DNA of 62,944 bases from Planctomycetota bacterium (lineage in GTDB: Bacteria; Planctomycetota; MHYJ01; WSZJ01), in assembly GCA_016190145.1 (NCBI GenBank), contig JACPRD010000211.1, positions 1-62,944 on the forward strand, in the 5' to 3' direction. The notes under the pieces are model-generated. The model searched no databases and was not told the DNA's origin. It saw nothing but the letters and a program-made list of their open reading frames with translations. This document shows, one piece after another, positions 1 through 11,009 of this stretch. The number at the start of each line of letters is the position of its first letter. Position 1 is the first letter of the stretch. Both the position numbers and the translations under genes were made by a program.

Positions 1-57
1 CTCCCGCCCTGCCCTTTCGTCCTCCCGCCCTGCCCTTTCGTCCTCCCGCCCTGCCCT
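1..57. repeat. 21-bp tandem repeat, about 2.7 copies
   Basis: A 21-bp unit (CTCCCGCCCTGCCCTTTCG plus TC) is repeated head to tail, with two full copies and one partial copy. It begins at or before the window edge and ends at the stop codon of the leftward radical SAM gene, so it lies just downstream of that gene. It has no coding character. It may be a small minisatellite or part of a longer terminator region outside the window. Confidence 0.8.
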
Positions 58-1717
58 ACCTGGGCGCGCCGACGACCTCGGGCGCGCGCGACGGCGCCGC
101 GGAATACGGCCGCACCTTCCCACCCATCCGCCACTCGTGCCTTACGAGCGGCACGTCCTGGAAAATTCCCAGCTTGAGCTTGAGCCCCGTCCACGCCGCG
201 GCGCCGATCGCCGCCACCGACTGGAAACTCTCCCAGAAGCTCGGCCGGCCCAGCTCTGCGATGATCGCCCGCTGCAGCTCGCCGATGTGCTTCCGCACCG
301 CCTTCGTCGGCCCCAGAACCCGCCCCGCCAGGAACACCGGGTAGGCTTTTCTCAGATCCCGCGCGAACATCTGCGCCTTGGCCCGCAGGAACTCGTTTGG
401 GGAGTCCTTCAGCTTCATGTACCCCTTGAACCACGTCTCCACCGCGCGGTAGATCGACGGCCCCAGCCGCCGGAAATCCTCGCGGAAACAACGCCGCTGC
501 TCCTGCTCGATCTGCTCCGGCGTCATCGTCGCGTGCTTCACAAGGGCGAAAAAACCCGTGCCCCGCTTGTAGAAGAGGTCCGGATCCTGCACGTACTCCT
601 CGTGCAGCAGGTTCTCCTTCATCACCTTCTCGAAAAACGGCGTTCCGGGCGGCGGGCCGTAGATCAGGAACTGCGTCAGGTCCGGATGGATCGCCATCAG
701 CCCCGACAGTTCTTCCTCGATGATCTCCGGCGTCTGGTACGGGAACCCGACGATCATCGACGCCAGGATGCTGATGCCGTGATCGCGGAACTCCGTGAAG
801 ATCTCCGCGGCGCTGCGCCCTCTCTGCTTCGCGTACCCCGATCGCGTCCCCTCGTACCCGATCCACATCCCGTCGATCCCCATCTCCAGGATCTCCGTGA
901 CCGTGTACTGGCTCAGCGCCCGGATGCTCGCGAACACGAAGATCCCCAGCGGCACGCCCCCCGCCAGCACGCAGTCGCGGAACTCCATCGCGCGCTTCTT
1001 GTTCAGCAGGAAATCCTCGTCGATCACGAGAATCGCCATGTTGGGGTCGATGTCCATGTACCGCCGGATCACCCGGTAGATGTCCGCGCCCGTCGGCAGG
1101 AGCTTGATGTGCTTGCGCTTGAAGAAATGCGACGTGCAGCAGAAATCGCACGCGTTCGGGCAGCCGAGCCCGCCGAAAACGATCCCGGTCTGCGAGATCT
1201 TCTTTCCGAAGACGCGCAGAGGGTTGACGATCATGGGGTGGCGGTGGGGAAGGGGCAGCTCGGACTCGCCGAGGAGACGGCGCATGAAGCCCACGCCCTC
1301 CTCGCGGCAGATGTGGTTCCCGAACGGCTTCAGCTGCTCATCCGGAATGACCGTGCCGTACCCGCCGAGAATGATCTCCGACTTCGGCGAGTGCTCCCGG
1401 ATCAGGGCGACCGCTTCCTTCAGCCGGTGAAACGTCGGCAGCACGAACGAAATCCCGACGTAGTCGTAGCCCTTCTTCAGTTCGCGGATCAGCTCCGCCT
1501 TCGAGGGGTACTGGAGGACGACCGTGGGGGCCTCGAGGTTCTCGGCGACGTACTCGAGCGAGAAGTGGATGTGGTGCGAGCGCGGGCTGAACATGCCCTG
1601 AGCGCGGGTGACCTGGCAGTGGAGGAGTTCGTATCCGACGCTGGGCGAGTCCCCGTGGTCTTCGCCCATCGGGCGGCAGACGCTGGTCAGGAGGACCTTC
1701 TTCGGGCGTCTGCTCAA
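56..1717 (-). CDS. Radical SAM protein with B12-binding-like N-terminal domain
   Basis: About 553 aa. Residues 60-150 resemble the cobalamin-binding fold seen in front of many B12-dependent radical SAM enzymes, including a LGGYGT turn, though no clear DxHxxG cobalamin motif is visible. The radical SAM cluster motif C-x3-C-x2-C is at C186/C190/C193 (GCPNACDFCC). A C-terminal region of about 150 aa is rich in aromatic and basic residues and unassigned. The start is placed at a TTG preceded by GGAGA seven bases upstream; the open frame continues to 1801 but has no good ribosome binding site there. It is a single gene, divergent from gatC. The substrate cannot be deduced; such proteins act in methylation, hopanoid, lipid or cofactor chemistry. 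Confidence 0.8.
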   Translation of the reverse strand: MSRRPKKVLLTSVCRPMGEDHGDSPSVGYELLHCQVTRAQGMFSPRSHHIHFSLEYVAENLEAPTVVLQYPSKAELIRELKKGYDYVGISFVLPTFHRLKEAVALIREHSPKSEIILGGYGTVIPDEQLKPFGNHICREEGVGFMRRLLGESELPLPHRHPMIVNPLRVFGKKISQTGIVFGGLGCPNACDFCCTSHFFKRKHIKLLPTGADIYRVIRRYMDIDPNMAILVIDEDFLLNKKRAMEFRDCVLAGGVPLGIFVFASIRALSQYTVTEILEMGIDGMWIGYEGTRSGYAKQRGRSAAEIFTEFRDHGISILASMIVGFPYQTPEIIEEELSGLMAIHPDLTQFLIYGPPPGTPFFEKVMKENLLHEEYVQDPDLFYKRGTGFFALVKHATMTPEQIEQEQRRCFREDFRRLGPSIYRAVETWFKGYMKLKDSPNEFLRAKAQMFARDLRKAYPVFLAGRVLGPTKAVRKHIGELQRAIIAELGRPSFWESFQSVAAIGAAAWTGLKLKLGIFQDVPLVRHEWRMGGKVRPYSAAPSRAPEVVGAPR

Positions 1718-1807
1718 GTGGATTCTCCGTTGGTGAAGCGGCTTAAGTAACCAGTCGGAGGGGGGGTGTGTCAATGCCGAATGCTGCGATCCGCGCGGCA
1801 CCGCTTC

Positions 1808-1901
1808 GTTCGGCGTTCGGCGTTCGGCGTTGCGAAATACGACGCAGGCCGTCCGATTCGGCGGGCGTCCAACTCCGAACTCCGAACACCGAACGCCGAA
1901 C
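1808..1901. repeat. Long intergenic inverted repeat (hairpin A)
   Basis: The left arm 1808-1831 is built of four GTTCGGC-type words. It pairs with the right arm 1878-1901 with about two mismatches in 24 positions, around a loop of about 46 bases. It sits between two divergent genes, so it is not an ordinary terminator position. It belongs to a set of similar structures in this window. Confidence 0.75.
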
Positions 1902-1984
1902 CCGACCGCGCGGAGGCCGACGGGAACAGGTCGGCGAAATTCTGCGCGACCTGCGGGCGCGGGGCGGGTAATCTCCGGATCCTC

Positions 1985-2272
1985 ATGGAAATCAACCGAG
2001 CGCTCGTCGACAAAGTCGCGCTGCTCGCGCGGCTCGAAGTCCCGCCCGCGGCCGCGGACAGGCTTGTCGACCAGCTCGGGAAGATCGTCGCGATGGTCGA
2101 GCAGCTCGGAGCCGTCGACACGAAGAACGTCGAGCCGCTCGCCAATCCGGCCGGCACCGTCGATGCCTTCCGCACCGACGAGCCGCGCCCGTGCCTCTCG
2201 CGCGCCGACGCGCTCGCCAACGCCCCCGACCGCGTCGAAATGTTCTTCAAGGTCCCCCGGGTCGTCGAATGA
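1985..2272 (+). CDS. gatC: Asp-tRNA(Asn)/Glu-tRNA(Gln) amidotransferase subunit C
   Basis: 95 aa, the usual GatC length. It begins with the typical [12 protein letters not shown] helix and has the conserved LR[14 protein letters not shown] segment ([15 protein letters not shown]) near residues 65-80. GatC is the small chaperone-like subunit wrapping GatA and GatB in the amidotransferase that converts Glu-tRNA(Gln) or Asp-tRNA(Asn) to the amide forms. The start at 1985 is favoured because it gives the family length. The gene overlaps gatA by ATGA, the first of two such couplings in gatCAB. Confidence 0.95.
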   Translation: MEINRALVDKVALLARLEVPPAAADRLVDQLGKIVAMVEQLGAVDTKNVEPLANPAGTVDAFRTDEPRPCLSRADALANAPDRVEMFFKVPRVVE

Positions 2273-3725
2273 GCTTCACCGAACTCACCGCTTCAGGGAT
2301 CCGCGACGGCGTCGCGAGCGGCGCGTTCTCCGCGGCGGAAGTCGCGGAGGCGCATCTCGCGCGGATTCGCGACGTCGACGGGCGCGTGAAGGCGTTCCTG
2401 CACGTGGACGAGGCGGGGGCACGGAACGCGGCGGCGGCGGTCGATGCGAAGCGCCGCGCGGGGGAGCCGCTGGGGCCGCTCGCGGGGGTGCCCCTGGCCG
2501 TGAAGGACAACATGTGCCAACGCGGCATCCCGACGACCGCGGGCAGCCGGATCCTCAAAGGCTTCGTCCCGCCGTACGACGCGACCGCCGTCCTGCGCGC
2601 GCTCGCCGCGGGCGCCGTCCCCCTCGGCCACACGAACCTCGACGAGTTCGCGATGGGCTCTTCCACCGAGAACTCCGCCTGGGGCCCCTCGCGCAACCCC
2701 TGGGACCTCGAGCGCACGCCCGGGGGATCGAGCGGCGGCTCGGCGGCGGCCGTCGCGGCCGGAATGGCGGCGGTCGCGTTCGGGTCGGACACCGGCGGCT
2801 CGATCCGCCAGCCCGCGGCGCTCACCGGCCTCGCCGGCATGAAACCCACCTGGGGCCGCGTCTCCCGCTACGGCCTCATCGCCTTCGCCTCCTCCCTCGA
2901 CCAGATCGGCCCGCTCGCGCGCACCGTCCGCGACGCCGCGCTCCTCCTCCAGGCCATCGCCGGCCACGACTCGCTCGACTCGACCTCAGCGCCCCGCGAA
3001 GTCCCCGACTTCACCGCGGATCTCGAGAAGGGCGTCAAGGGCCTCCGGCTCGGCGTGCCGCACGAATACTTCGGGAAGGGCACCGACCCCGGCGTCGAGT
3101 TCGCCGTGCGCGAGGCCCTCAAAGTCCTCGCCGCCGCGGGCGCGCAGCTCGTCGAAATCTCCCTTCCACATACGGAATTCGGCATCCCCGCCTACTACGT
3201 CGTCGCGCCGTGCGAGGCCTCCTCGAACCTCGCGCGGTTCGATGGCGTGCGCTACGGTCCCCGCGCGAAAAATTTCGAGGGGCTCCTCGACCTCTACCGC
3301 AAGTCGCGCACGGAGGGGTTCGGGGAAGAGGTGCGGCGGCGGATCATGCTGGGGACGTTCGCGCTGTCGAGCGGGTACTACGACGCGTACTACAAGAAGG
3401 CGCTTCAGGTGCGCCGCCTCATCAAGCAGGACTTCGACGACGCCTGGAAGAAGGTGGACGCGATCGTCGGCCCGACCTCGCCGATTCCCGCCTTCAAGAT
3501 CGGCGAGAAGGCCGCCGATCCCCTCGCCATGTACCAGTGCGACGTCCTCACCGTGACGGCGCCGCTCGCGGGCATCCCCGGCCTCTCGGTCCCGTGCGGC
3601 TTCACCCCGGGCGGGCTTCCCGTCGGCCTCCAGATCCTCGGCCGCGACTTCGACGAGGCGACGCTCCTCCGCGCCGGCCGAGCGTACGAGCGGGAGTGCG
3701 AGTGGTGGAAGCGGAGGCCCGCGCC

Positions 3726-3729
<4 letters not shown>
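2269..3729 (+). CDS. gatA: Asp-tRNA(Asn)/Glu-tRNA(Gln) amidotransferase subunit A
   Basis: 486 aa, typical for GatA. It is an amidase-signature enzyme that hydrolyses glutamine to supply ammonia to GatB. The catalytic Ser-cisSer-Lys triad context is visible: the Lys in VKDNMC and the amidase signature [16 protein letters not shown] followed by [13 protein letters not shown]. The start overlaps the gatC stop as ATGA, and its own stop overlaps the gatB start in the same way, implying translational coupling and equal stoichiometry of the heterotrimer. Confidence 0.97.
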
Positions 3730-5180
<1,451 letters not shown>

Positions 5181-5293
5181 GATTCGTCTTTATTCGTCTT
5201 CATTCCACTCCAGTCGTTTCTATCGCAATTCATCCAGAGAACGAAGGCCCATGGGAACGACTGGTGTGGAATCAAAGCGAATGAAAACGAATC
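5181..5293. terminator. Long hairpin between convergent genes (hairpin B)
   Basis: The left arm 5181-5219 pairs with the right arm 5255-5293 over about 38 positions with roughly seven mismatches; both arms share the core ATTCCAC-CCAGTCGTT. It starts at the gatB stop codon and ends four bases before the stop codon of the leftward PDZ gene. It therefore could act as a bidirectional transcription terminator, although no clear T-tract follows. Confidence 0.7.
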
Positions 5294-5296
5294 TCC

Positions 5297-6352
5297 CTAC
5301 CCCACCTTCACATGCTTCGGAATCCCCTTCCCCACATCCGCCTTCTTCACCTCCTCGCACCAGCACCCGCCGTAGTTCTCCCCCCACTCGATCTTCACGA
5401 GCCTTCTCTCCTCGCTCACCCAGAACCGCTCGAACCTGTTCCCCTGCCCGTACTGCCTCCACGCGAAGCACCACGCCGCCGCCGTCTTCCCGTCGACCCT
5501 CACGTCCTGCCTTCCGAGGCACTCGAGCCGCGACCGCGACCTCACCATCGCCGACGACTCCCGCAGCTCCGGGAACGTCAGCCGCGCGCCGGCGTGAAGC
5601 GGCATCGTGAGCGCGAGGAGCGGCGTCGCGTAGATGTTGATGGCCTCGGGCGCGATCGCCGCGACGTCGATCGCGGAATTCTCCCCCTTGGGGCTCGTCT
5701 TCTCGCCCCGCCAGCGCCCGTCCTTGAGCTCCGCGTGCGACACCTCGATCCCCTCTTCCTTCGTCCCCGTCCGCGACTCCATCGCGACCGTCGTGAGCAC
5801 GCGGTCGAGCCGGTGCGTCGAGATCACCTGGCTCCGGTACGTCCACGTCTGCCCGGGCCCCGCTTCGCCGCCGAAATGCGTCAGGTGGTCGAACGTCACG
5901 ACGTCTCCGGCCCGCCGGACGAACACGCGCTCGTACCCCGCGCGCTCCGCCCCGAACGACGTCCGCAGCCAGAGGTCCGAGTTCTTCGCGAACGCGCCGA
6001 AGTCCGGCTCGTAGACCGAGTCGGGCTCCGGCCTCCAGGCGCACGCGCCCTCCGCCACCGAGCACCCCTGCAGGCCCGCGCGGCCGGCCGGGATCATCAC
6101 CTTGCGGCGCGCGCCGTCCGGCCGCACCAGCTGCAGTTCCCGCTCGGCGGGGCCGTCCTTCACAGGCTGGATCGCCTTCAGGAACGCCTGCACGTCCGGC
6201 GTCGCAGTCCCGCCGACGGCGGTCACGATGTCCGCCGGCTCGACCCCCGCCTTGTCCGCGCCGCCCCCGGGGACGACCTCGACGACGAAGACGCCCGCCG
6301 CCCGCGGCGACTGCAGCGCCTGCTCCACCTTTTCCAGCGGGTTTGTGCTCAT
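5297..6352 (-). CDS. PDZ-domain protein of unknown function
   Basis: 351 aa. Residues 10-80 form a PDZ-like domain: VFVVEVVPGGGADKAGVEPAD is followed by IVTAVGG and a later LQLVRPDG strand, the usual peptide-binding arrangement. The remaining 270 residues match no family I recognise; they are rich in beta-strand and aromatic residues, with several cysteines (for example GCSVAEGACAW and GGCWCEE). No signal peptide is evident, so the protein is probably cytoplasmic. The start is set at an ATG preceded by AAGGAGG, though only three bases away. It is divergent from the ECF sigma factor. A role as a peptide-binding adaptor is possible but inferred only from the PDZ. Confidence 0.7.
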   Translation of the reverse strand: MSTNPLEKVEQALQSPRAAGVFVVEVVPGGGADKAGVEPADIVTAVGGTATPDVQAFLKAIQPVKDGPAERELQLVRPDGARRKVMIPAGRAGLQGCSVAEGACAWRPEPDSVYEPDFGAFAKNSDLWLRTSFGAERAGYERVFVRRAGDVVTFDHLTHFGGEAGPGQTWTYRSQVISTHRLDRVLTTVAMESRTGTKEEGIEVSHAELKDGRWRGEKTSPKGENSAIDVAAIAPEAINIYATPLLALTMPLHAGARLTFPELRESSAMVRSRSRLECLGRQDVRVDGKTAAAWCFAWRQYGQGNRFERFWVSEERRLVKIEWGENYGGCWCEEVKKADVGKGIPKHVKVG

Positions 6353-6470
6353 GGGCCTCCTTTTCAGATCCGTCGGGACGCGACCCATTCTCGCGAGGCC
6401 GGGCCCGCGCGCAAGATTCCGGAATTCTGCATAGATCTCAGGGGTCCTGAACATTCAGATACACCAGAGC

Positions 6471-7040
6471 ATGAATCCATCGAAAGACCTGACCGATGGT
6501 CTGAACCGCCTCCGCGAGGGGCTTACGGCCTACTGCGCGCGGTTGCTCTGGTCCACCGGGGATCTCGAGGACGCCTTGCAGGAAACCATGTTGATCGCCC
6601 TGAACAAGCACCACGAGTTCGAACCGGGAACCGATTTCCGGGCCTGGATCTACCGCATCGCGACCCTGACCTGCTTCGGTTTCAACCGGCGGCGGAAGCA
6701 CGAACGCCCTGCCGAATCGGCTCCGGAATCCGCGGTGTCGCTCGAGGAAGAGCTGGAGCGCGAGTACACGTACGAGGAGATACTCCGGGATCCGGCGGGC
6801 GTCCTTGAGAATTTTGAGGACCACTTGAGGCGCGCCTGCCTTGAGCTGAACGACAACGAACGCGCGATCCTGCTGCTGAAGACGGTCGGCGGCCTCACCT
6901 GCGCCGAGATTGCGCGCACGATGGAAGTCCCGCTCGGAACGGCGCAGGGGCTCCTCACCCGCGCCCGCATGAAAGTCCGCGAGAAGCTCAGCACCTGGGC
7001 TCGGGCGAAACTGCAGAACCCGCCGGGGGTGGACACATGA
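6471..7040 (+). CDS. ECF-type RNA polymerase sigma factor
   Basis: 189 aa with only sigma regions 2 and 4, as in extracytoplasmic-function factors. Region 2 is seen around residues 30-65 (DLEDALQETMLIAL, FRAWIYRIATLT). Region 4 is at 130-180 (LNDNERAILLLKTVGGLT, then EIARTMEVPLGTAQGLLTRAR, the promoter -35 recognition helix). The stop overlaps the start of a zf-HC2 anti-sigma gene by ATGA, the usual sigma/anti-sigma pairing. Genes downstream encode a Cys-rich exported protein, a thioredoxin-domain lipoprotein and an RND pump, so an envelope, metal or thiol stress regulon is a reasonable inference. Confidence 0.92.
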   Translation: MNPSKDLTDGLNRLREGLTAYCARLLWSTGDLEDALQETMLIALNKHHEFEPGTDFRAWIYRIATLTCFGFNRRRKHERPAESAPESAVSLEEELEREYTYEEILRDPAGVLENFEDHLRRACLELNDNERAILLLKTVGGLTCAEIARTMEVPLGTAQGLLTRARMKVREKLSTWARAKLQNPPGVDT

Positions 7041-7792
7041 ACTGTTCACGGGTCCGGAAGTTTCTGACGCTCTACCTGGATTCCGAGCTCTCCGCCGAGG
7101 CGAGCTTTGAGGTCTCCCGCCATCTGGAGACGTGTGCCGACTGCCGCGCCCGCATGGAGGGCGAGGCCCGGTTCGAGGCGGCGGCCAACCGCGCACTCTC
7201 CGCCTCGGAGCCCGAGTGGACCCGGGCATGGGAGAGGGCCGCTTCGCGGACGTTCACGAACCGGCGCCGGAGATTCATCGCGGTGGCCGCGGCCGCTTCG
7301 ATCCTGGCGATCGCTGCCGGGGTGGCGGTCCTGCTGGCGCCGCACCGGGAGATCGACATTTCACGGGCGATGACGGCCAACCACCGCAGGTACCTCGCGG
7401 GTGACCTGCCGCCTGCCGTCGAGGCCTCCTCCACCGCCGAGATCGAGCGGTACTTCGCCGGGCGGCTGCCTTTCGCCGTCACTCTCGGGAAGGCCCCCTC
7501 GGGCGCGGCCCTGATGGGGGCGCGAAGCTGCTACCTCGATCGAACCCCGTGCGGGCACATCGTGGCCCACGTAGACGGCGTGCCGGTTTCGTTCTTCCTC
7601 ATCGAGACCTCACAGCTCGGCGCATTCCCCGAGGTCTCGTCCAGGCTGGCGGAGGCCGACCCCTTTCACTGCGAAAGCGGCCCCTTCCGCGTCCTCGTCT
7701 GCCGCTCGGGCGACCGCGTTCTGTGCGCGATCGGCGAGCTTTCCCACGAACGGCTGGAAACCGCGACGCGGGAGCTCTGCGACTCCCGCTGA
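7037..7792 (+). CDS. Membrane anti-sigma factor with zf-HC2 domain
   Basis: 251 aa. The N-terminal zinc-binding anti-sigma domain has C3 and the H29-x3-C33-x2-C36 motif (HLETCADC). A single transmembrane helix is near residues 80-102 (FIAVAAAASILAIAAGVAVLL) after a basic stretch, so about 150 residues are periplasmic. The periplasmic part has several cysteines (SCYLDRTPC, FHCESG, VLVCRSG) and a histidine-rich GHIVAHVD, a plausible sensor of thiol redox state or metal. It overlaps the preceding sigma gene and probably holds that sigma inactive at the membrane. Confidence 0.88.
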   Translation: MNCSRVRKFLTLYLDSELSAEASFEVSRHLETCADCRARMEGEARFEAAANRALSASEPEWTRAWERAASRTFTNRRRRFIAVAAAASILAIAAGVAVLLAPHREIDISRAMTANHRRYLAGDLPPAVEASSTAEIERYFAGRLPFAVTLGKAPSGAALMGARSCYLDRTPCGHIVAHVDGVPVSFFLIETSQLGAFPEVSSRLAEADPFHCESGPFRVLVCRSGDRVLCAIGELSHERLETATRELCDSR

Positions 7793-7810
7793 ACCTCCAA
7801 GGAGACGACC

Positions 7811-8695
7811 ATGAAAGCGCTGTGTCTTGTCACCCTTCTCGCGTTCTGCCTGCCGGCGACCCTTCTCGCCGACTGTCCCAGTTGCACCGTCGCGAAGGAA
7901 AAGGACGGCTGGTGCGACAGTTGCAAGGTGGGGTACATCGGGGGGGAGGCGGTGAAGTGCCGCTCCTGTTTCGACCTCAGGACGTCGGGGAAGAGCGGGT
8001 GGTGCGAGGGGTGCAAGGTAGGGCATGCGAAGGGGTTGAAGACGTCCTGCAAGTCGTGTCTCGCCGCCATCGATTCCGACGGGTGGTGCGACGACTGCAA
8101 GGTCGGGTATGCGGCCGGGCAGAAGACGAATTGCCGCGGCTGCCATGCGGCGATGAAGGCGGCGGACGGCGGGTGGTGCGACGATTGCAAGGTCGGGTAT
8201 GCGAAGGGCGTCAAGACGAAGTGCAAGTCGTGCCTGGAGGCGATCCGGGTCGACGGCTGGTGCGACGACTGCAAGGCGGGGTACGTGGCGGCCCGGAAGA
8301 CGGGGTGCCGGAGCTGCTACGCGGCGATGAAGGAGAAGGACGGCGGCTGGTGCGACGACTGCAAAGTCGGTTACGCGCGCGGGTTGAAGACCTCCTGCAA
8401 GTCCTGCCTTGAGGCCATCCGGAAGGACGGGTCCTGCGCGGATTGCGGGAAATTCTTCGAAGGCGGCGTCGCCTACAAGGTCGTGGACCTGCACGTGCAC
8501 GATCTGAAAGACGACTCGCTTGCAAAGAAAGCGGGCGTCGCGCTGGAAAAACTCGACGGTGTAGCTCGCGTCAACGTGAACCGGGAATCCGGGCATGTCA
8601 GTCTCGGGCTGGCCGAAGGCGCTAAGACGAACACGGACGCGATGGTCAAGGCACTGAAGGAAGCGGGATTTGAAGCCCATCCGGGGAAGGAATAG
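7811..8695 (+). CDS. Exported protein with seven Cys-knuckle repeats and an HMA-like tail
   Basis: 294 aa with a clear signal peptide (residues 1-20, ending ATLLA). Residues 21-220 are a tandem array whose unit is about 28-30 aa: C-x2-C, a short spacer, GWC-x2-C, KVGY-x3-G-x-KT, then C-x-S-C. There are seven W/S-C-x2-C half units, giving about 28 cysteines. The pattern resembles stacked zinc-ribbon or rubredoxin knuckles. Residues 225-294 look like a heavy-metal-associated beta-alpha-beta fold ([21 protein letters not shown]) but lack the GMTCxxC metal loop. AAGGAGA precedes the ATG, 18 bp after the anti-sigma gene. It is probably a periplasmic metal-binding or redox protein controlled by the ECF factor. 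I know no named family for this combination. Confidence 0.8.
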   Translation: MKALCLVTLLAFCLPATLLADCPSCTVAKEKDGWCDSCKVGYIGGEAVKCRSCFDLRTSGKSGWCEGCKVGHAKGLKTSCKSCLAAIDSDGWCDDCKVGYAAGQKTNCRGCHAAMKAADGGWCDDCKVGYAKGVKTKCKSCLEAIRVDGWCDDCKAGYVAARKTGCRSCYAAMKEKDGGWCDDCKVGYARGLKTSCKSCLEAIRKDGSCADCGKFFEGGVAYKVVDLHVHDLKDDSLAKKAGVALEKLDGVARVNVNRESGHVSLGLAEGAKTNTDAMVKALKEAGFEAHPGKE

Positions 8696-8702
8696 GGACC
8701 GG

Positions 8703-10952
8703 ATGTCCTCCTTCAACTCCCTCACGTCCATCCCGGCTGTGACAGTCCTCCTCGCCGTGGCCCTCTCGGGCTGCGGTGGGGAGGGAAGGCCGCAGTCAGC
8801 GACGCCGGCTCCAAAGGAGGGGCCGGTCACGCCCGCGCAGATCCTCCCCGCCGGCGCGCGAAACCGTCTCGCCTTGGAAAAGAGCCCCTATCTCAAACAG
8901 CACCAGGACAACCCGGTCGACTGGTATCCCTGGGGGGACGAGGCGTTCCGGAAAGCCATAGCCGAAGACAAGCCGATTTTTCTCTCCATCGGCTATTCGA
9001 CCTGCCACTGGTGCCACGTGATGGAGCGCGAGAGCTTCATGAACGAGGCGATCGCCTCGTACCTCAACGAGAGATTCGTCTGCATCAAGGTCGATCGGGA
9101 GGAGCGCCCTGATGTGGACCAGGTATACATGAGCGCCGCGCAGGCGATGACGGGTCGCGGAGGCTGGCCGCTGTCCGTCTGGCTCGACCACAACCGGAAA
9201 CCGTTCTTTGCGGGAACGTATTTCCCGCCCGAAGACCGGCCTGGCCGGCCCGGATTCGGGAGCCTGCTCGCCCGGATCGCGGACGCGTGGCGCGACGAAC
9301 GGGCCACGATCCAGGCGACCGCCGAAGAGCTTGTGCAGAAGATCGGAGCATCGGATGCCGCCAGCCCGGGGGAGCCGACGCAGGACCTCCTGGATTCCGG
9401 ATTCGAGGCGTTCCGGCAGTCCTACGATCAGCGTTATGCAGGATTCGGCTCGGGGACGAAGTTCCCGAGACCTGTCGTCTTCGAATTCCTGCTCCGATAT
9501 CTCCGTCGCGCTGGGAAGCCTGAGGCCCGGGAGATGACGGTGAAGACCCTTCGGGCCATGCGCGAGGGCGGGATGTACGACCACCTGGGCGGCGGGTTCC
9601 ACCGCTACTCGACGGATCCGCGGTGGCGTGTGCCGCACTTCGAGAAAATGCTCTACGACCAGGCGCTGCTCGCGCGCGCGTACGTTCAGGCGTGGCAGGT
9701 GACGGGCTGCGACGAATTCGCGGACACGGCCCGGGAGACGCTGGATTACGTCCTGCGCGATCTCGCCTCGCCCGACGGCGGATTCTGGTCCGCCGAAGAT
9801 GCCGACAGCGATCTTCCCGGCGGCGGGCATGCGGAAGGCGCGTTCTACGTGTGGACACCGGAGCAGGTGCGTGCGGCTCTTAAGGGGCCCGACGCGGACC
9901 TGTTCTGCCGGGCGTTTGCGGTCACCGACCGGGGAAACTTCGAGTCCTTCGAACCCGGCGAGCCGCGCGGGACCAGCATTCTCCGCGAGGAACTCAGCCC
10001 CGACGATCTCGCGGCCGAGTTTTCCCTGCCGGTCGGCCGGGTCCGGGATTCGCTGGAGCGGTCCCGGAGCGCGCTGTTCGAGGCGCGCCGGTCGCGCCCG
10101 CGCCCGCACCTCGACGACAAAATCCTCACGGACTGGAACGGACTCATGATCGGTGCGCTGGCCTCCGCCGGCCGCGCCCTCGGCGAGCCGCGGTATCTGG
10201 CCGCCGCCGAGAAAGCCGCCGGGTTCCTGATGAAGCGGCTCCGGCGTCCGGACGGACACTGGTTCCACCAGCATGTCGGCGATTCCGCTTCCGTGGACGC
10301 TTTCCTCGACGACTATGCGTTTCTTGCGGAAGGGTTCCTCCTCCTGCACCAGGCGACGCAGAAGACGGAGTACCTGCGCGTCGCCGTCAGCGCGGCGGCC
10401 GCGATGATCGAGGACTTTGGCGATCCCCAGGGCGGCTTCTTCAACACGTCGAGTTCCGGGGAGCGGCTGATCGCGCGCCTCAAGGAGTCCTACGACGGCG
10501 CGTTGCCGTCGGGAAACGCGGTCGCGGCGCTGACTCTCTTTCGCCTGGCGGATCTCTGCTCCCGCAGCGATTTCAGGGCGAAAGCCGAGGGGACCCTGCG
10601 CGCGTTCGCCGGCACCGTGGCGACGTTTGAATCGGGGTATCCCTACTACCTGTGCGCGCTGGACGCCTCTCTGGGGCCTCCCCGCGAGGTCGTGATCGCG
10701 GGGGATCCGTCGGGGACCGAGGTCCGCGGCATGCTCGCGGCGGTCGGGAGGCGTTACGACCCGGACCTCGCGGTGGCGCTCGTTCCCAGCGCGGGGCCGG
10801 ATCCCGGGATGATCCAACTGATTCCGATGACAGAAAGTCGCGCGGCCGGGACTTCTCCCGGGATGGCGTGGCTCTGCGAAAACTACGCCTGCCGGGAACC
10901 GGTTTCGACGGCCGAAGAACTGCGCAGACAGCTGGCGGATTCAGGACGGTAA
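8703..10952 (+). CDS. DUF255 thioredoxin-domain lipoprotein (YyaL/SSP411 family)
   Basis: 749 aa. A lipoprotein signal peptide ends in LSGC (C24). Residues 52-200 are the DUF255 thioredoxin-like domain, opening with [11 protein letters not shown] and holding the CHWC motif at C101/C104 in [15 protein letters not shown]. The remainder is the (alpha/alpha)6 six-hairpin glycosidase-like region (for example [15 protein letters not shown] and [14 protein letters not shown]). The family is widespread, but its reaction is not settled. Most members are cytosolic, so an export signal is notable and fits the exported Cys-rich neighbour just upstream. A thiol-disulfide role in the periplasm is inference. 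Confidence 0.88.
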   Translation: MSSFNSLTSIPAVTVLLAVALSGCGGEGRPQSATPAPKEGPVTPAQILPAGARNRLALEKSPYLKQHQDNPVDWYPWGDEAFRKAIAEDKPIFLSIGYSTCHWCHVMERESFMNEAIASYLNERFVCIKVDREERPDVDQVYMSAAQAMTGRGGWPLSVWLDHNRKPFFAGTYFPPEDRPGRPGFGSLLARIADAWRDERATIQATAEELVQKIGASDAASPGEPTQDLLDSGFEAFRQSYDQRYAGFGSGTKFPRPVVFEFLLRYLRRAGKPEAREMTVKTLRAMREGGMYDHLGGGFHRYSTDPRWRVPHFEKMLYDQALLARAYVQAWQVTGCDEFADTARETLDYVLRDLASPDGGFWSAEDADSDLPGGGHAEGAFYVWTPEQVRAALKGPDADLFCRAFAVTDRGNFESFEPGEPRGTSILREELSPDDLAAEFSLPVGRVRDSLERSRSALFEARRSRPRPHLDDKILTDWNGLMIGALASAGRALGEPRYLAAAEKAAGFLMKRLRRPDGHWFHQHVGDSASVDAFLDDYAFLAEGFLLLHQATQKTEYLRVAVSAAAAMIEDFGDPQGGFFNTSSSGERLIARLKESYDGALPSGNAVAALTLFRLADLCSRSDFRAKAEGTLRAFAGTVATFESGYPYYLCALDASLGPPREVVIAGDPSGTEVRGMLAAVGRRYDPDLAVALVPSAGPDPGMIQLIPMTESRAAGTSPGMAWLCENYACREPVSTAEELRRQLADSGR

Positions 10953-11009
10953 CGGGAAGGGACTTGCGAAGAGGGAGATTCGGTCCAACGGATCTCGAGG
11001 GGGAGGCAG

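Noticed and set aside
137-1750. Long rightward open frame opposite the radical SAM gene
   Set aside because: It is an Arg/His-rich antisense shadow with no recognisable motif, while the minus strand has a clear C-x3-C-x2-C enzyme. Similar antisense frames elsewhere (for example opposite gatB, aioA-like and DUF255 genes) were rejected for the same reason.
1830-3725. Upstream extension of the gatB open frame through gatC and gatA, giving an apparent protein of over 1100 aa
   Set aside because: The first 630 residues are Arg/Pro/Ser-rich shadow coding of gatC and gatA; GatB has its normal start at 3726 with ATGA coupling and family length.
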